Source: Alphaproteobacteria bacterium
Lineage (GTDB): Bacteria > Pseudomonadota > Alphaproteobacteria > CALKHQ01
NCBI GenBank assembly: GCA_041396705.1
Contig: JAWKYB010000008.1
Location: forward strand, 124,001 to 188,000
DNA: 64,000 nt
Reading direction: 5' to 3'
Positions within the stretch are counted from its first letter, which is position 1. Each line of letters starts with the position of its first letter. Positions 45,811-53,892 of this stretch are shown in pieces. The position numbers and the translations under genes were made by a program. A model generated the notes under the pieces. The model was not told where the DNA came from and ran no database searches. It saw only the letters and a program-made list of their open reading frames with translations.

Positions 45811-46755
45811 TCAGCCGCGCACCGGCGCGTTGGCGTTGCAGCCCATCATGTAGCGCAGCCGCGGCGACAGGGTGGCGGCGAATTCCGCCGTCAGCGGCGT
45901 GCGCAGGTCGACGAAGGGTTTGATCCAGGCCCGGCCGTACTGGACGATCATGCCGGTGCGGGCCCGGTCTGTGCTGTTGCCGCCGTGCCGGTGCCAGGTC
46001 TGCGACAGCCAGATCGCCAGCGAGCCGGCCGGGCCTTCCAGCACCACCTCGTTGTCCAGCCCGGCCTGGCCCTTCGGTGGCTGCCGGCGGGTGTGGTTGG
46101 AGCCGCGGGCGACGTGGGTGGCGCCGTTGGCGGCATGGAAGTCGTCCAGCATCCACACCGTCTGGATCGCCAGGGTGAAGTCGGGCAGCGGCTCCGGCAT
46201 CTGGCTGATCGGCGAATCGAGGTGCCAGCCGCCGCTGTCGGTGCGGGCGCCGACATTGTTGATCGACACGTCGAGCAGCACCGCGTCGCGGCCGAGCTCG
46301 GCATCGACGATGTCGAGGATCGCCGGATGCTCGATCAGCGGCGCGAAGGCGGCGTCCTTGTTGATCAGGTTGAAGACCCGTTGCGACCGGCCGCCGTCGA
46401 ACACCGTCGGCAGGTGGAAGAAGCTGATGCACACCTCCTCCGGCGGCACCGGCCAGGGTGTGTCGAACTCGCGCGCACGGTCGGCACGGATGCGTCGCCG
46501 CACCCGCTCGCTCTCCGCGGCGTCGGCAACGAACGGCCCGTATTCGTTGCAGAACTTCTCGTCCCCGGGCAGGGCGGGGCCGTCGCCGGGATCGAACGGG
46601 TGTTCGCGCTCGTAGGCGAGCATCGCGTCGACCCGTGCCTTCAGGTCGGCGACCGTGGACCGGTCGAGCAGGCCCTCGACGATAACGAAACCGTCGCGGT
46701 TCAACGCTTCGCGCGCTTTGACGGCGTCGTGCGCCGCCAGATTGGCAACACCCAT
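45811..46755 (-). CDS. Phytanoyl-CoA dioxygenase (PhyH) family protein
   Basis: The 314-residue protein starts with NRDGFVIVEGLLDRSTVADLKARVD, typical of PhyH-family Fe(II)/2-oxoglutarate oxygenases. GGWHLDSPI carries the HxD pair, and LAIWLSQTWHRHGGNSTDRAR has the distal histidine and an arginine for 2-oxoglutarate. Members hydroxylate fatty acyl-CoAs, natural products or small acids; the substrate is unknown. ATG 46755, with GGGAGGAG upstream, sets the start. It has its own leader of 300 or more bases. Confidence 0.82.
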   Translation of the reverse strand: MGVANLAAHDAVKAREALNRDGFVIVEGLLDRSTVADLKARVDAMLAYEREHPFDPGDGPALPGDEKFCNEYGPFVADAAESERVRRRIRADRAREFDTPWPVPPEEVCISFFHLPTVFDGGRSQRVFNLINKDAAFAPLIEHPAILDIVDAELGRDAVLLDVSINNVGARTDSGGWHLDSPISQMPEPLPDFTLAIQTVWMLDDFHAANGATHVARGSNHTRRQPPKGQAGLDNEVVLEGPAGSLAIWLSQTWHRHGGNSTDRARTGMIVQYGRAWIKPFVDLRTPLTAEFAATLSPRLRYMMGCNANAPVRG

Positions 46756-47004
46756 GTCGGCTCCTCCCGCTGCCATGCTCGGTCCGCACTGCCGATGCCG
46801 TCAAGGACCAACCGGTGCACGCTGGCACCGGCGCGCCCGCCGCTACATCTGTATTCACCGCGCAACTTGCGTAAATCGCGACGCCGGCAACGCCGAGACG
46901 AATGCTGCGGGTGCAAAGGCAGAATTGATGCGACGCAACAAAGCGGCGAGCAAATGGCCAAACGACGAGCCGAACTGCATGTTGCACTTGCGAAAGTGCG
47001 GCAG

Positions 47005-47018
47005 ACTAAACGCGTTTA
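47005..47018. promoter_or_regulatory. Perfect palindrome CTAAACGCGTTTAG, LacI-family-like operator
   Basis: Fourteen bases with exact twofold symmetry around a central CG, the form favoured by LacI/GalR-family repressors. It lies 250 bases upstream of the PhyH-type gene and 38 bases before the + strand promoter-like element. No LacI-type regulator gene is in the window. Confidence 0.5.
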
Positions 47019-47055
47019 GCCGGCCCGAATCCACGCTTTCCCGGTGAAATGGTCA

Positions 47056-47255
47056 TTGACTCATGTCCGGCAAAATTCAATTATCCGCGCCGGCAGAGAC
47101 GCTGATCGAAACACCGGCGCTTGCAACGACAGGCGACGAACCGGCGGCTTCGGTCCACGGCCCGAGTGTCTAGGGAGAGACGCGACAACAAGAATTGTCC
47201 CGAACTGGGACTGACTGGATACGGCGGGGCGAGCAATCGCTTCGCCGTTTTTGCT
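47056..47255 (+). ncRNA. Candidate small RNA (or 36-residue ORF) with its own promoter and terminator
   Basis: TTGACT at 47056-47061, a 17-base spacer and AATTAT at 47079-47084 form the best sigma-70-like promoter in the window. A hairpin follows at 47222-47250 (GGCGGGGCG / CGCTTCGCC with two G-U pairs), then GTTTTTG. The predicted RNA would be about 165 nt from near 47091. The downstream gene is on the other strand, so this transcript is not a leader. A 36-codon frame at 47063-47173 overlaps it but starts inside the promoter. Confidence 0.4.
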
Positions 47256-47290
47256 TTGGCGGGCCGGCTTGGCACCGCCGGGCCTGGGCC

Positions 47291-48142
47291 TCAGCCCTTG
47301 ACCGCGCCGGCGGTCAGGCCCTTGACCAGATAGCGCTGGATCAGCCCGAAGAACACGCAGGCCGGAATCAGGGCGAGCACGCCGGCGGCCATCATCTGGC
47401 CCCAGTCGACCGCGAACTTCGAGACGAAGTTCAGCAGCCCGACCGGAAATGTCATCTGGTCGTTGCTGTTGATCAGCATCAGGGCGAACAGCAGCTCGCT
47501 CCACGCCGCGATGAAAACGAAGCCGAGCGTCGCCGCCATGCCCGGCAGCGTCAGCGGCAGCACGACGCGCCGCAGCGCACCGGCGCGGGTGCAGCCGTCG
47601 ATCATCGCCGCCTGCTCCAGGTCCTTCGGGATCCCCTCGAAGAACGACTGCATCAGGAAGGTGGCGAACGGCACGTTGAAGGCGGCGTAGACCACGATCA
47701 GCCCGGCCAGGCTGTCCTGCAGCCCCAGCGGCGCCAGCAGCCGGTAGATCGGCGCGATCAGCATGACCAGCGGGAACATCTGGGTCAGCAGCATCACGAA
47801 GGCGATCGCCATCTTGCCGCGGAACCGGAAGCGCGAGAAGGCATAGCCGGCGCAGGCGGCCACCACGGTGACGACGGCCGCCGTCGACAGCGAGACGACC
47901 AGCGAGTTGCGGAAGAACAGCGGGAAGTCGGACTGGGTCAGCACCCGCTCGAAATTGGCCAGCGTGGTCGCCGACGGCCACAGCGGCACGCCTTCGCTGT
48001 ACATCAGCGAGTCCGGCGTCACCGCGATCTTGACCAGCCAATAGAGCGGGAACAGCGCGAACAGCACATAGCCGGCCAGCGCCGCATAATGGCCGATGCC
48101 GCGCCCCAGCGTCGCCGCCGTTCCGCCCCGCTGCACGATCAT
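47291..48142 (-). CDS. CUT1-type ABC importer permease (MalG-like)
   Basis: The 283-residue protein has six hydrophobic segments and the MalG-type coupling loop EQAAMIDGCTRAGALRRVVLPLTLPG (EAA motif). LTQMFPLVMLIAPIYRLL and FAVDWGQMMAAGVLALIPACVFF are also typical. It would pair with the MalF-like permease at 48167-49117. It is the last gene of the operon. No ATPase gene of the MalK/UgpC type lies in the window, so a shared ATPase from elsewhere would be needed. Confidence 0.9.
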   Translation of the reverse strand: MIVQRGGTAATLGRGIGHYAALAGYVLFALFPLYWLVKIAVTPDSLMYSEGVPLWPSATTLANFERVLTQSDFPLFFRNSLVVSLSTAAVVTVVAACAGYAFSRFRFRGKMAIAFVMLLTQMFPLVMLIAPIYRLLAPLGLQDSLAGLIVVYAAFNVPFATFLMQSFFEGIPKDLEQAAMIDGCTRAGALRRVVLPLTLPGMAATLGFVFIAAWSELLFALMLINSNDQMTFPVGLLNFVSKFAVDWGQMMAAGVLALIPACVFFGLIQRYLVKGLTAGAVKG

Positions 48143-48166
48143 GACGCCGCTCCCATCGCCGGCCGC

Positions 48167-49117
48167 TCACGCCACCGCGGGAATGGCGCGGCGGATGCGC
48201 AACAGCAGCGCCGCATAGGCGAGCAGCAGCAGCAGCAGCACCGTCGCCACCGCCGACGCGTAGCCGAAGTCGAGACCCTTGTAGGCGGTGGTGAAGATAT
48301 AGCTGGATATGGTCTCGGTGGCGTGCGCCGGCCCGCCGTTGGTCATCACCACGATCAGGTCGGCGAAGTTGGCGATCCAGATCGTGCGCAGCATCACGGT
48401 GATCGCGATCATCGGCGCCAGGAACGGCAGGGTGACGCGGAAGAAGCGCTGCCACGGCGCGGCGCCGTCGATCGCCGCGGCTTCGTACAGCTCGCCGGGA
48501 ATGGCCTGCAGGGCGGCCAGCAGGGTGATGGCGAAGAACGGGATGCCGAACCAGACATTGGCCACGATCGGGCCCCACATCGCCAGCGCCGGGTCGCTGA
48601 GGATGTTGTAGGGCTGGTCGAGCATGCCGAGGCCGGCCATCCAGTGCGGCAGCGGACCGATCACCGGGTTGAACAGCCAGGCCCAGTTCAGGCCGGACAG
48701 GAAAGTCGGCACCGCCCAGGGCAGGAACACCAGCGCCTGGATCAGCCTGCGGCCGGCGAACGGCCGGTTCAGCAGCAGCGCAAGGCCGAGGCCGAACAGA
48801 AACTGCAACGCCAGCGAGGCGAAGGTCCACCACAGGGTGTTGGTCGCCGCCGTCCAGAAATGACGGTCGGCGACCAGCTTCTCGAAATGGGCGGTGCCGG
48901 CCCAGCCCTGCTCGAACGGGTTCAGCAGCTCGAGATTGCGGAAGGCGAACGACAGCCCGACCGCGAGCGGCACGAACATCACCGCGCCGATCAGCACCAG
49001 CGACGGAGCGAGGTAGGTCCAGGGTTCGAGGGCCGCGCCGAGATCGCGTCGCCGCGGCGTCCTTCGGCCAGAGTCGGACGCCGCGGCGACAGAGGCGACT
49101 ACTGTTCCGCCAGCCAT
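48167..49117 (-). CDS. CUT1-type ABC importer permease (MalF-like)
   Basis: The 316-residue protein has six to seven hydrophobic segments, with the EAA loop ELYEAAAIDGAAPWQRFFRVTLPFLAPM. The opening LEPWTYLAPSLVLIGAVMFVPL is the usual UgpA/MalF-like start. Its ATG at 49117 lies 16 bases inside the end of the binding-protein gene (overlap 49099-49117), so translation is coupled. The partner permease starts 24 bases after its stop. Confidence 0.88.
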   Translation of the reverse strand: MAGGTVVASVAAASDSGRRTPRRRDLGAALEPWTYLAPSLVLIGAVMFVPLAVGLSFAFRNLELLNPFEQGWAGTAHFEKLVADRHFWTAATNTLWWTFASLALQFLFGLGLALLLNRPFAGRRLIQALVFLPWAVPTFLSGLNWAWLFNPVIGPLPHWMAGLGMLDQPYNILSDPALAMWGPIVANVWFGIPFFAITLLAALQAIPGELYEAAAIDGAAPWQRFFRVTLPFLAPMIAITVMLRTIWIANFADLIVVMTNGGPAHATETISSYIFTTAYKGLDFGYASAVATVLLLLLLAYAALLLRIRRAIPAVA

Positions 49118-50361
49118 TTCTGCTGGGCGGCGGTCAGGTAGTCGGCCCATTCGGTGACGACGTCGTCCACCGTGCGCTGGCCCAGCAGCATCTCCTGCCC
49201 GGTCTGGATCGACAGCACGTCGGCGAAATAGGCGTACTCCTCCAGATGCGCCGGATAGGGCAGCGGCTGCCAGCGCGGGTCGTTCATCTCGGTGAACCAG
49301 CCCGCGAACTGCTCGGTCTGGAAAAACGGATCCTGCTCGGCGCCCTTGTGGATCGGGATGACCCCGACGAACTTGGCCCATTCCAGGTTGGAGTCGCGGC
49401 TCGACAGGTGCGAGATCAGCGCGAACGCGTCGTCCTTGTGCTCGGAGCTGGCGAACATCGCCCAGCCGGCGTAGCCGATCGACGGATAGGCCTTGCCGCC
49501 GGGACCGAGCGGCAGCGGAGCGACCGCGAAGTCCTCGGCATTCATGTACTCGGACACGGCGATCAGCGCGTCCGGGTCCTGGTCCAGCATCGCGCAGGTG
49601 CCGGAATAGAAGCCGGCGACGATCTCGTTGAAGCCCCAGTTCACCGAATCGCGCGGGGCACCGCCGCTGGTGTAGACGTCGACCAGCAGCTGGGCGCCCG
49701 CCTTGGCGGCGTCGCTGTAGAAGATCGAGCGGCCGTCGTCGTCGAACCAGCGGCCGGAGCCCTCCATCGCCGTCATCGCCAGCAGCCAGCCGGTGGTGCC
49801 GCCCGGGCCGCCGCGCAGGCAATAGCCGTACTTGCCGTCGCCGAGCGCCGAGATCGCGGCCGCGTCGGCCTTGAACTCGTCCCAGGTCTCGGGCGGGCCG
49901 TCCAGGCCGGCGGCTGCGAACAGCGTCTTGTTGTAGAACAGCGCGCGCAGGTAGAAGCCATAGGGGATCATGTAGGCGGTGTCGCCGACCACGCGGCCGA
50001 AGCCCATCGCGGTGTCGTTGATCTCGCCGGTGCCGTCCCAGGCGGCGAGATAGGGCTCCAGGCTCTCCAGCTGGCCGTTGCCGGCATAGAGCGACATCCA
50101 GCGCTCCGGCATCTCGACCACGTCGATGGCCTGGCCGCCCTGCACCATCGTCGCCAGCTTCTCGAACGCCTGGCCCCAGGGCAGCGAGATGATCTCGACC
50201 GACACGTCCGGGTTGGCGGCCTCGAACTTGTCGACCATGCCCTGCAGCAGCTCGGTGCGTTGCGGGCTGGTGATCACCTCCACCAGGGTCAGCGTGGTCT
50301 CGGCCTGCGCCGAGCCGCACGCGGCCGCGGCGAATACCCCGGCCAGCAGCATCCGTTTCAT
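49099..50361 (-). CDS. Extracellular solute-binding protein, family 1 (CUT1)
   Basis: The 420-residue protein has a short Sec leader (MKRMLLAGVFAAAACGSAQAE). The mature sequence is of the MalE/UgpB class: LVEVITSPQRTELLQGMVDKFEAANPDV, IPYGFYLRALFYNKTLF, GGTTGWLLAMTAMEG and the late GYAGWAMFASSEHKDDAF. Ligands of this family are oligosaccharides, glycerol phosphates or polyols. The ATG overlaps the preceding gene's stop (ATGA). Cys15 in AAACGSA could be a lipobox, but the residue pattern suits a normal leader better. Confidence 0.87.
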   Translation of the reverse strand: MKRMLLAGVFAAAACGSAQAETTLTLVEVITSPQRTELLQGMVDKFEAANPDVSVEIISLPWGQAFEKLATMVQGGQAIDVVEMPERWMSLYAGNGQLESLEPYLAAWDGTGEINDTAMGFGRVVGDTAYMIPYGFYLRALFYNKTLFAAAGLDGPPETWDEFKADAAAISALGDGKYGYCLRGGPGGTTGWLLAMTAMEGSGRWFDDDGRSIFYSDAAKAGAQLLVDVYTSGGAPRDSVNWGFNEIVAGFYSGTCAMLDQDPDALIAVSEYMNAEDFAVAPLPLGPGGKAYPSIGYAGWAMFASSEHKDDAFALISHLSSRDSNLEWAKFVGVIPIHKGAEQDPFFQTEQFAGWFTEMNDPRWQPLPYPAHLEEYAYFADVLSIQTGQEMLLGQRTVDDVVTEWADYLTAAQQKWLAEQ

Positions 50362-51587
50362 TGCAGCTCTCCCTCCTTGGTTCTCGCTTCGGAACGGGCC
50401 GGACCGGTGGCCGCTTGTGCCAGCGCCTGGTCCAGGTCGGCCCACAGGTCGTCGGCCTCCTCGAGGCCGACATTGAGGCGCACCAGCCGGTCCGGCACGC
50501 CAAACTCGACAAGAGAGTTGGCCGGTGCGTTCGGGATCGTCAGCCCGATGCGCGCCGGGAAGGCGAGGCTTTCGTGCCCGCCCCAGCTGATGCCGAGGCG
50601 GAACAGGCGCAGCGCGTCGCAGAAGCGCGCAATGTCGACATGCGCGGCAAGCGTGACCCCGAACAGCCCAGATGCGCCGGTCAGGGTGCCGCAGCCATCC
50701 GGGCCGGGCCAATGCACGGCCTCGACATGCGGCGAGGCGCGCAGCCGCTCGACGATCGTCGCGGTGCTGGCCTGGTGCCGGCGCATGCGCAGGTCCAATG
50801 TGCGCAGGCCGCGCAGCAGCAGCCATCCCTCGAACGGCGCCAGCTTCGGTCCCAGCACCGGATAGGTCAGCGTCATGATGCGGGCCATGTGGGCGGCCGA
50901 GGTCACGATCACGCCGGCGATGGTGTCGCTGTGGCCGGAGATGTACTTGCTGGCCGAATGCACGACGATGTCGACGCCGTGCGCCAGCGGCCGCTGGAAC
51001 ACCGGTGTTGCCCAGCTGTTGTCGATCACGCTGACCAGACCGTGGCGGCGGGCGATGGCGACCATCGCGGCCAGGTCCTGGGTCCGGAAGGTCAGGCTGG
51101 TCGGATTCTCGAGGTAGATCAGCTTGGCGCCCGGGGCCGCCGCCTCGATGGCGGCCGGATCGCCGCCATCGACGAAGTCGACCCGGACCCCGAAGCGGGT
51201 CAGCAACAGGCGGAACAGCCTGAACGCGTCGGGATAGACGTCGCGCACGCACACGATGCGATCGCCGGCCTCGACATTTGCCAGCACCGCACAGGCGATG
51301 GCGGCCATGCCGGACGAGACCGCGCGTGCCGCCTCGCCACCCTCAAGCACCCGAATCTTCTCCTCGAACGCCTGCACGGTCGGGTTGTCGCCGCGGCTGT
51401 AGATGTGGCGGCTGCTGCGGCCGTGGAAGCGCGCCTCCATCTCCGCGTAGGAGGGGAAGGTGAACAGTGAGGTCTGCACGATCGGCGGCACCACCGCGCC
51501 GTAGATGCCCGGCGGGTCGTGCGCCAGCAGGGTGCCCAGCCCTTCGCCGTCGAACGTGGGAGCCGCTAGCGGGTCATCGGGGGTCAT
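50358..51587 (-). CDS. Cystathionine gamma-synthase/lyase-like PLP enzyme
   Basis: The 409-residue enzyme belongs to the Cys/Met-metabolism PLP family: RHIYSRGDNPTVQAFEEKIRVLEGG (phosphate and substrate binding by Tyr/Arg of the neighbouring subunit), SSGMAAIA, YLENPTSLTF, SVIDNSWATP, and the PLP lysine in VHSASKYISGHSD. The C-terminal RLGISWGGHESL fits too. Family members make or split cystathionine, methionine or related thioethers, but several act on other beta/gamma-substituted amino acids. It lies between a GntR regulator and an importer, with ATGA overlaps on both sides, so a dedicated catabolic role is likely. Confidence 0.87.
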   Translation of the reverse strand: MTPDDPLAAPTFDGEGLGTLLAHDPPGIYGAVVPPIVQTSLFTFPSYAEMEARFHGRSSRHIYSRGDNPTVQAFEEKIRVLEGGEAARAVSSGMAAIACAVLANVEAGDRIVCVRDVYPDAFRLFRLLLTRFGVRVDFVDGGDPAAIEAAAPGAKLIYLENPTSLTFRTQDLAAMVAIARRHGLVSVIDNSWATPVFQRPLAHGVDIVVHSASKYISGHSDTIAGVIVTSAAHMARIMTLTYPVLGPKLAPFEGWLLLRGLRTLDLRMRRHQASTATIVERLRASPHVEAVHWPGPDGCGTLTGASGLFGVTLAAHVDIARFCDALRLFRLGISWGGHESLAFPARIGLTIPNAPANSLVEFGVPDRLVRLNVGLEEADDLWADLDQALAQAATGPARSEARTKEGELQ

Positions 51588-52321
51588 GGCGCCTTGATCC
51601 GGTCCAGGTCGCGGGCGAGAATCGCAAAGATCGCCTCCACCGCCGCACGGCCGCGCGCGCAATCGCGGGCCAGCACGGCGGCGCACAGGTCGGCATGAAT
51701 GGGATAGGTGTCGTCGCCGAAGGCGGCGTCGCCGAACGGCGCCGCGAAGATCGCGTCGAAGGCGTCGTGCAGCTGCTCGATGATCTGCCCGAAGATCGGG
51801 TTGTGGGCCGCCTCGTAGATCGCCCGGTGGAAGATGCGATCCTGCTTCGGCGAGGGGCCGTACCGGTCGTGCGCCTTGGCCAGCGCGGCATAAGTCTCGG
51901 CGACGCGGGCCAGCTCCGCATTGGTCGCGCGCTCGCAGGCCAGCGGCACCACCTCCAGCTCCAGGGCCCGGCGCACCTCCAGGGTGCGGCGCAGCGCATC
52001 GGACTCCATCTGCACGGTCAGCGGCACGTGCAGCGAGCCGGGCGTGATCGGCGTCTTCAGATAGGTGCCGCTGCCCTTGCGCCGCTCGACGATGCCCAGC
52101 GCCTCCCACCGCTTCAGCGCCTCGCGCACCGTCGACCGGCCCACGCCGAGGCGCTCCGCCACCACCCGCTCGGCCGGGAACCGCGCACCCGGCGCCATGC
52201 CCGACTGCACCACCAGTTCGGCAAGGCCGGCCAGCACGCGCATGTCGCGCGAATCGAGCTTGATCGGCTTCAGCATGGCCGCGATCTCGCGCGGCGAGCG
52301 GACATTTGCGGGTGCGGCCAT
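51584..52321 (-). CDS. GntR-family (FadR/FCD) transcriptional regulator
   Basis: The 245-residue protein has a winged helix (RFPAERVVAERLGVGRSTVREALKRWEALGIVERRKGSGTYL, residues ~45-90). An all-helical FCD ligand domain follows, with metal/ligand residues in EVRRALELEV, DRIFHRAIYEAAHN and HADLCAAVL. FCD regulators sense small acids or amino acids. It is the first gene of the operon with the PLP enzyme and importer. A matching operator is at 52360-52371, 39 bases before its ATG, so it is probably an autorepressor. Confidence 0.9.
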   Translation of the reverse strand: MAAPANVRSPREIAAMLKPIKLDSRDMRVLAGLAELVVQSGMAPGARFPAERVVAERLGVGRSTVREALKRWEALGIVERRKGSGTYLKTPITPGSLHVPLTVQMESDALRRTLEVRRALELEVVPLACERATNAELARVAETYAALAKAHDRYGPSPKQDRIFHRAIYEAAHNPIFGQIIEQLHDAFDAIFAAPFGDAAFGDDTYPIHADLCAAVLARDCARGRAAVEAIFAILARDLDRIKAP

Positions 52322-52359
52322 CGTCGGCGCTCCTGTGGCGACAGCCGAGCATGGTCAAG

Positions 52360-52371
52360 TTGTCAGACCAA
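52360..52371. promoter_or_regulatory. GntR/FadR-type operator TTGTCAGACCAA
   Basis: A 12-bp near-palindrome of the form TKGTC-AG-ACMAA, the usual FadR-subfamily shape, immediately upstream of the regulator gene. It is the only such site noticed between the divergent genes at 52321 and 52566. Confidence 0.55.
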
Positions 52372-52488
52372 TTCAAGGCCCATTTCCGTAGCCGCAACAT
52401 GGTCGCAGTGCGGCATCCGGCGGCCTGGGCCTATGCCGGCCTCAGCGTCTGTATCCGCGGATCGCCATGGGAAAGAAAACCCGCGAAC

Positions 52489-52511
52489 TGCAAATGATTT
52501 GCAATTGCAAA
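52489..52511. promoter_or_regulatory. Overlapping palindromes, Fur-family-like box
   Basis: TGCAAAT-G-ATTTGCA (52489-52503) overlaps TTTGCAATTGCAAA (52498-52511). Both are exact palindromes. The first resembles Fur/Mur-type boxes of alphaproteobacteria as I recall them. It lies 55-77 bases before the ATG at 52566. A shorter relative, TTGCAATTG, occurs near 53175-53183 before the peroxiredoxin gene. Confidence 0.5.
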
Positions 52512-52565
52512 AACAATCCGCTTATCATGTGCCGCATCGGACAGGCGCCGGGGAGAGCGGTCGTC

Positions 52566-53093
52566 ATGCAGGATCACGCAACGGAAGCGATGGAAGCGGA
52601 GCCCGGCCGGGGCCTGGCGGAGCCGCAACGATGGCATCTCTGCCACCTGCCCTTCGGCGCACAGATGCTGATCTGGGCGATGCGGATGTGGGTGAACGAC
52701 GAGGTTCCGGCGGCGGAGCGCTGGGCCACCATCCGCCAGGCCTTCGCGAAGATTGGCGCGGCGGACGCGACGGTGCCGTTCCTGCGCCTGCTGGAGACGA
52801 TCCAGGCCGGCGCGCGCGGCCCGGTCCTGATCGGCGAAGGCGGCTGCGGCGTGTTTCCGGACGAGATCCGGCTGGTCGGCGCCATGGTCGAGGCGATCGA
52901 CGCGCGTGGCGAAGTCCGGCCGGCACCGGCGACGGCGCGCCTGGACCGGCTGCTGGCGCCCGGCGCGCGGCGCATTGCGCGCCGTCACCTCGAAGACCTC
53001 GGCCGCGAACTCGGCGTGGCGGGCCTGCGCTTCCCGCGCGCGATCGCGCTGAGCGCACCGGTGGCTAGGCCGGCGAGCCAGGCATTGCACTGA
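52566..53093 (+). CDS. Hypothetical protein behind a Fur-like box
   Basis: The 175-residue protein is not recognised. It has a Trp/His-containing helix ([22 protein letters not shown]), an [14 protein letters not shown] segment, [27 protein letters not shown], and a helical end with [20 protein letters not shown]. There is no signal peptide. ATG 52566 has GGGGAGAG upstream; a longer in-frame start would run into the palindromes. Alone on the + strand, divergent from the GntR operon. A regulator or metal-related protein is possible but unsupported. Confidence 0.55.
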   Translation: MQDHATEAMEAEPGRGLAEPQRWHLCHLPFGAQMLIWAMRMWVNDEVPAAERWATIRQAFAKIGAADATVPFLRLLETIQAGARGPVLIGEGGCGVFPDEIRLVGAMVEAIDARGEVRPAPATARLDRLLAPGARRIARRHLEDLGRELGVAGLRFPRAIALSAPVARPASQALH

Positions 53094-53277
53094 CCGGGCG
53101 ACGGCGGAGCGCGCCAACGCCCACGACACGGCATCGCGCACCGGCCGGCTGTTACATTTCTGGAATGATACCAAGTTGCAATTGTGCCGTGCTCGCCCCA
53201 TATCTCTGGCACAGGCTGCCGCGAGGAATGGCGGCAGCGCGCCCGAATTCGGACGGAAAAACGGAAGGAGAGACGAC

Positions 53278-53787
53278 ATGAAGCAACCCGGCGACCGCGT
53301 CCCGCAGGTCACGTTCAAGGTCCGCGTCGACGGCCAGTGGCAGGACTGGACCACCGAGCAGCTGTTCAGGGACAAGACCGTTGTGGTCTTCGCCCTGCCC
53401 GGGGCATTCACCCCGACCTGCTCGTCCACCCACCTGCCCGGCTACATGGTCGGCGCCCAGGCCCTCCGGCAGGCCGGCGTCGACGCGATCTACTGCCTGT
53501 CGGTCAACGACAGCTTCGTGATGAACGCCTGGGCCAAGGACCAGGGCATCGACGACGAGGTGACCATGCTGCCGGACGGCAGCGGGCACTTCACACGCGG
53601 CATGGGCATGCTGGTGAACAAGGACGATCTCGGCTTCGGCGAGCGGTCCTGGCGCTATTCGATGCTGGTCCGCGACGGCGTGATCGAGAAGATGTTCGTC
53701 GAGGACATCGATGCGCCGGGCGATCCGTTCGCCGTCAGCGACGCCCCGAACATGCTGGGCTACCTGCAGGCGAAGGCCGCCGCCTGA
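53278..53787 (+). CDS. Peroxiredoxin, Prx5/AhpE-like (redoxin family)
   Basis: The 169-residue thiol peroxidase has the catalytic motif [16 protein letters not shown] with peroxidatic cysteine near residue 49, then [20 protein letters not shown] and the C-terminal DAPNMLGYL. Prx5-type enzymes reduce hydrogen and alkyl peroxides in the cytoplasm using glutathione or thioredoxin. ATG 53278 has GGAGAG upstream. The promoter region has a TTGCAATTG near 53175 that resembles half of the Fur-like box upstream; peroxide or metal regulation is possible. Confidence 0.92.
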   Translation: MKQPGDRVPQVTFKVRVDGQWQDWTTEQLFRDKTVVVFALPGAFTPTCSSTHLPGYMVGAQALRQAGVDAIYCLSVNDSFVMNAWAKDQGIDDEVTMLPDGSGHFTRGMGMLVNKDDLGFGERSWRYSMLVRDGVIEKMFVEDIDAPGDPFAVSDAPNMLGYLQAKAAA

Positions 53788-53892
53788 TCGCGGCGACCGG
53801 ACGCGCCGCGACCCCTTGATCGGCGGTCGTCCCCTGGTGCATTGATCCGGCGCGGCGCACGCGCCGGAACAACAACCAGCGGGAGGCCGCCG

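Larger units (their letters stand above)
46756..47290. other. Gene-free interval with operator, promoter and terminator signals
   Basis: 535 bases between two minus-strand genes. It contains the perfect palindrome at 47005-47018, a near-consensus + strand promoter at 47056-47084 and a + strand terminator-like hairpin at 47222-47255. A 36-codon frame starts with ATG at 47063 (MSGKIQLSAPAETLIETP...) and ends at 47173. These are described separately. Confidence 0.5.
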
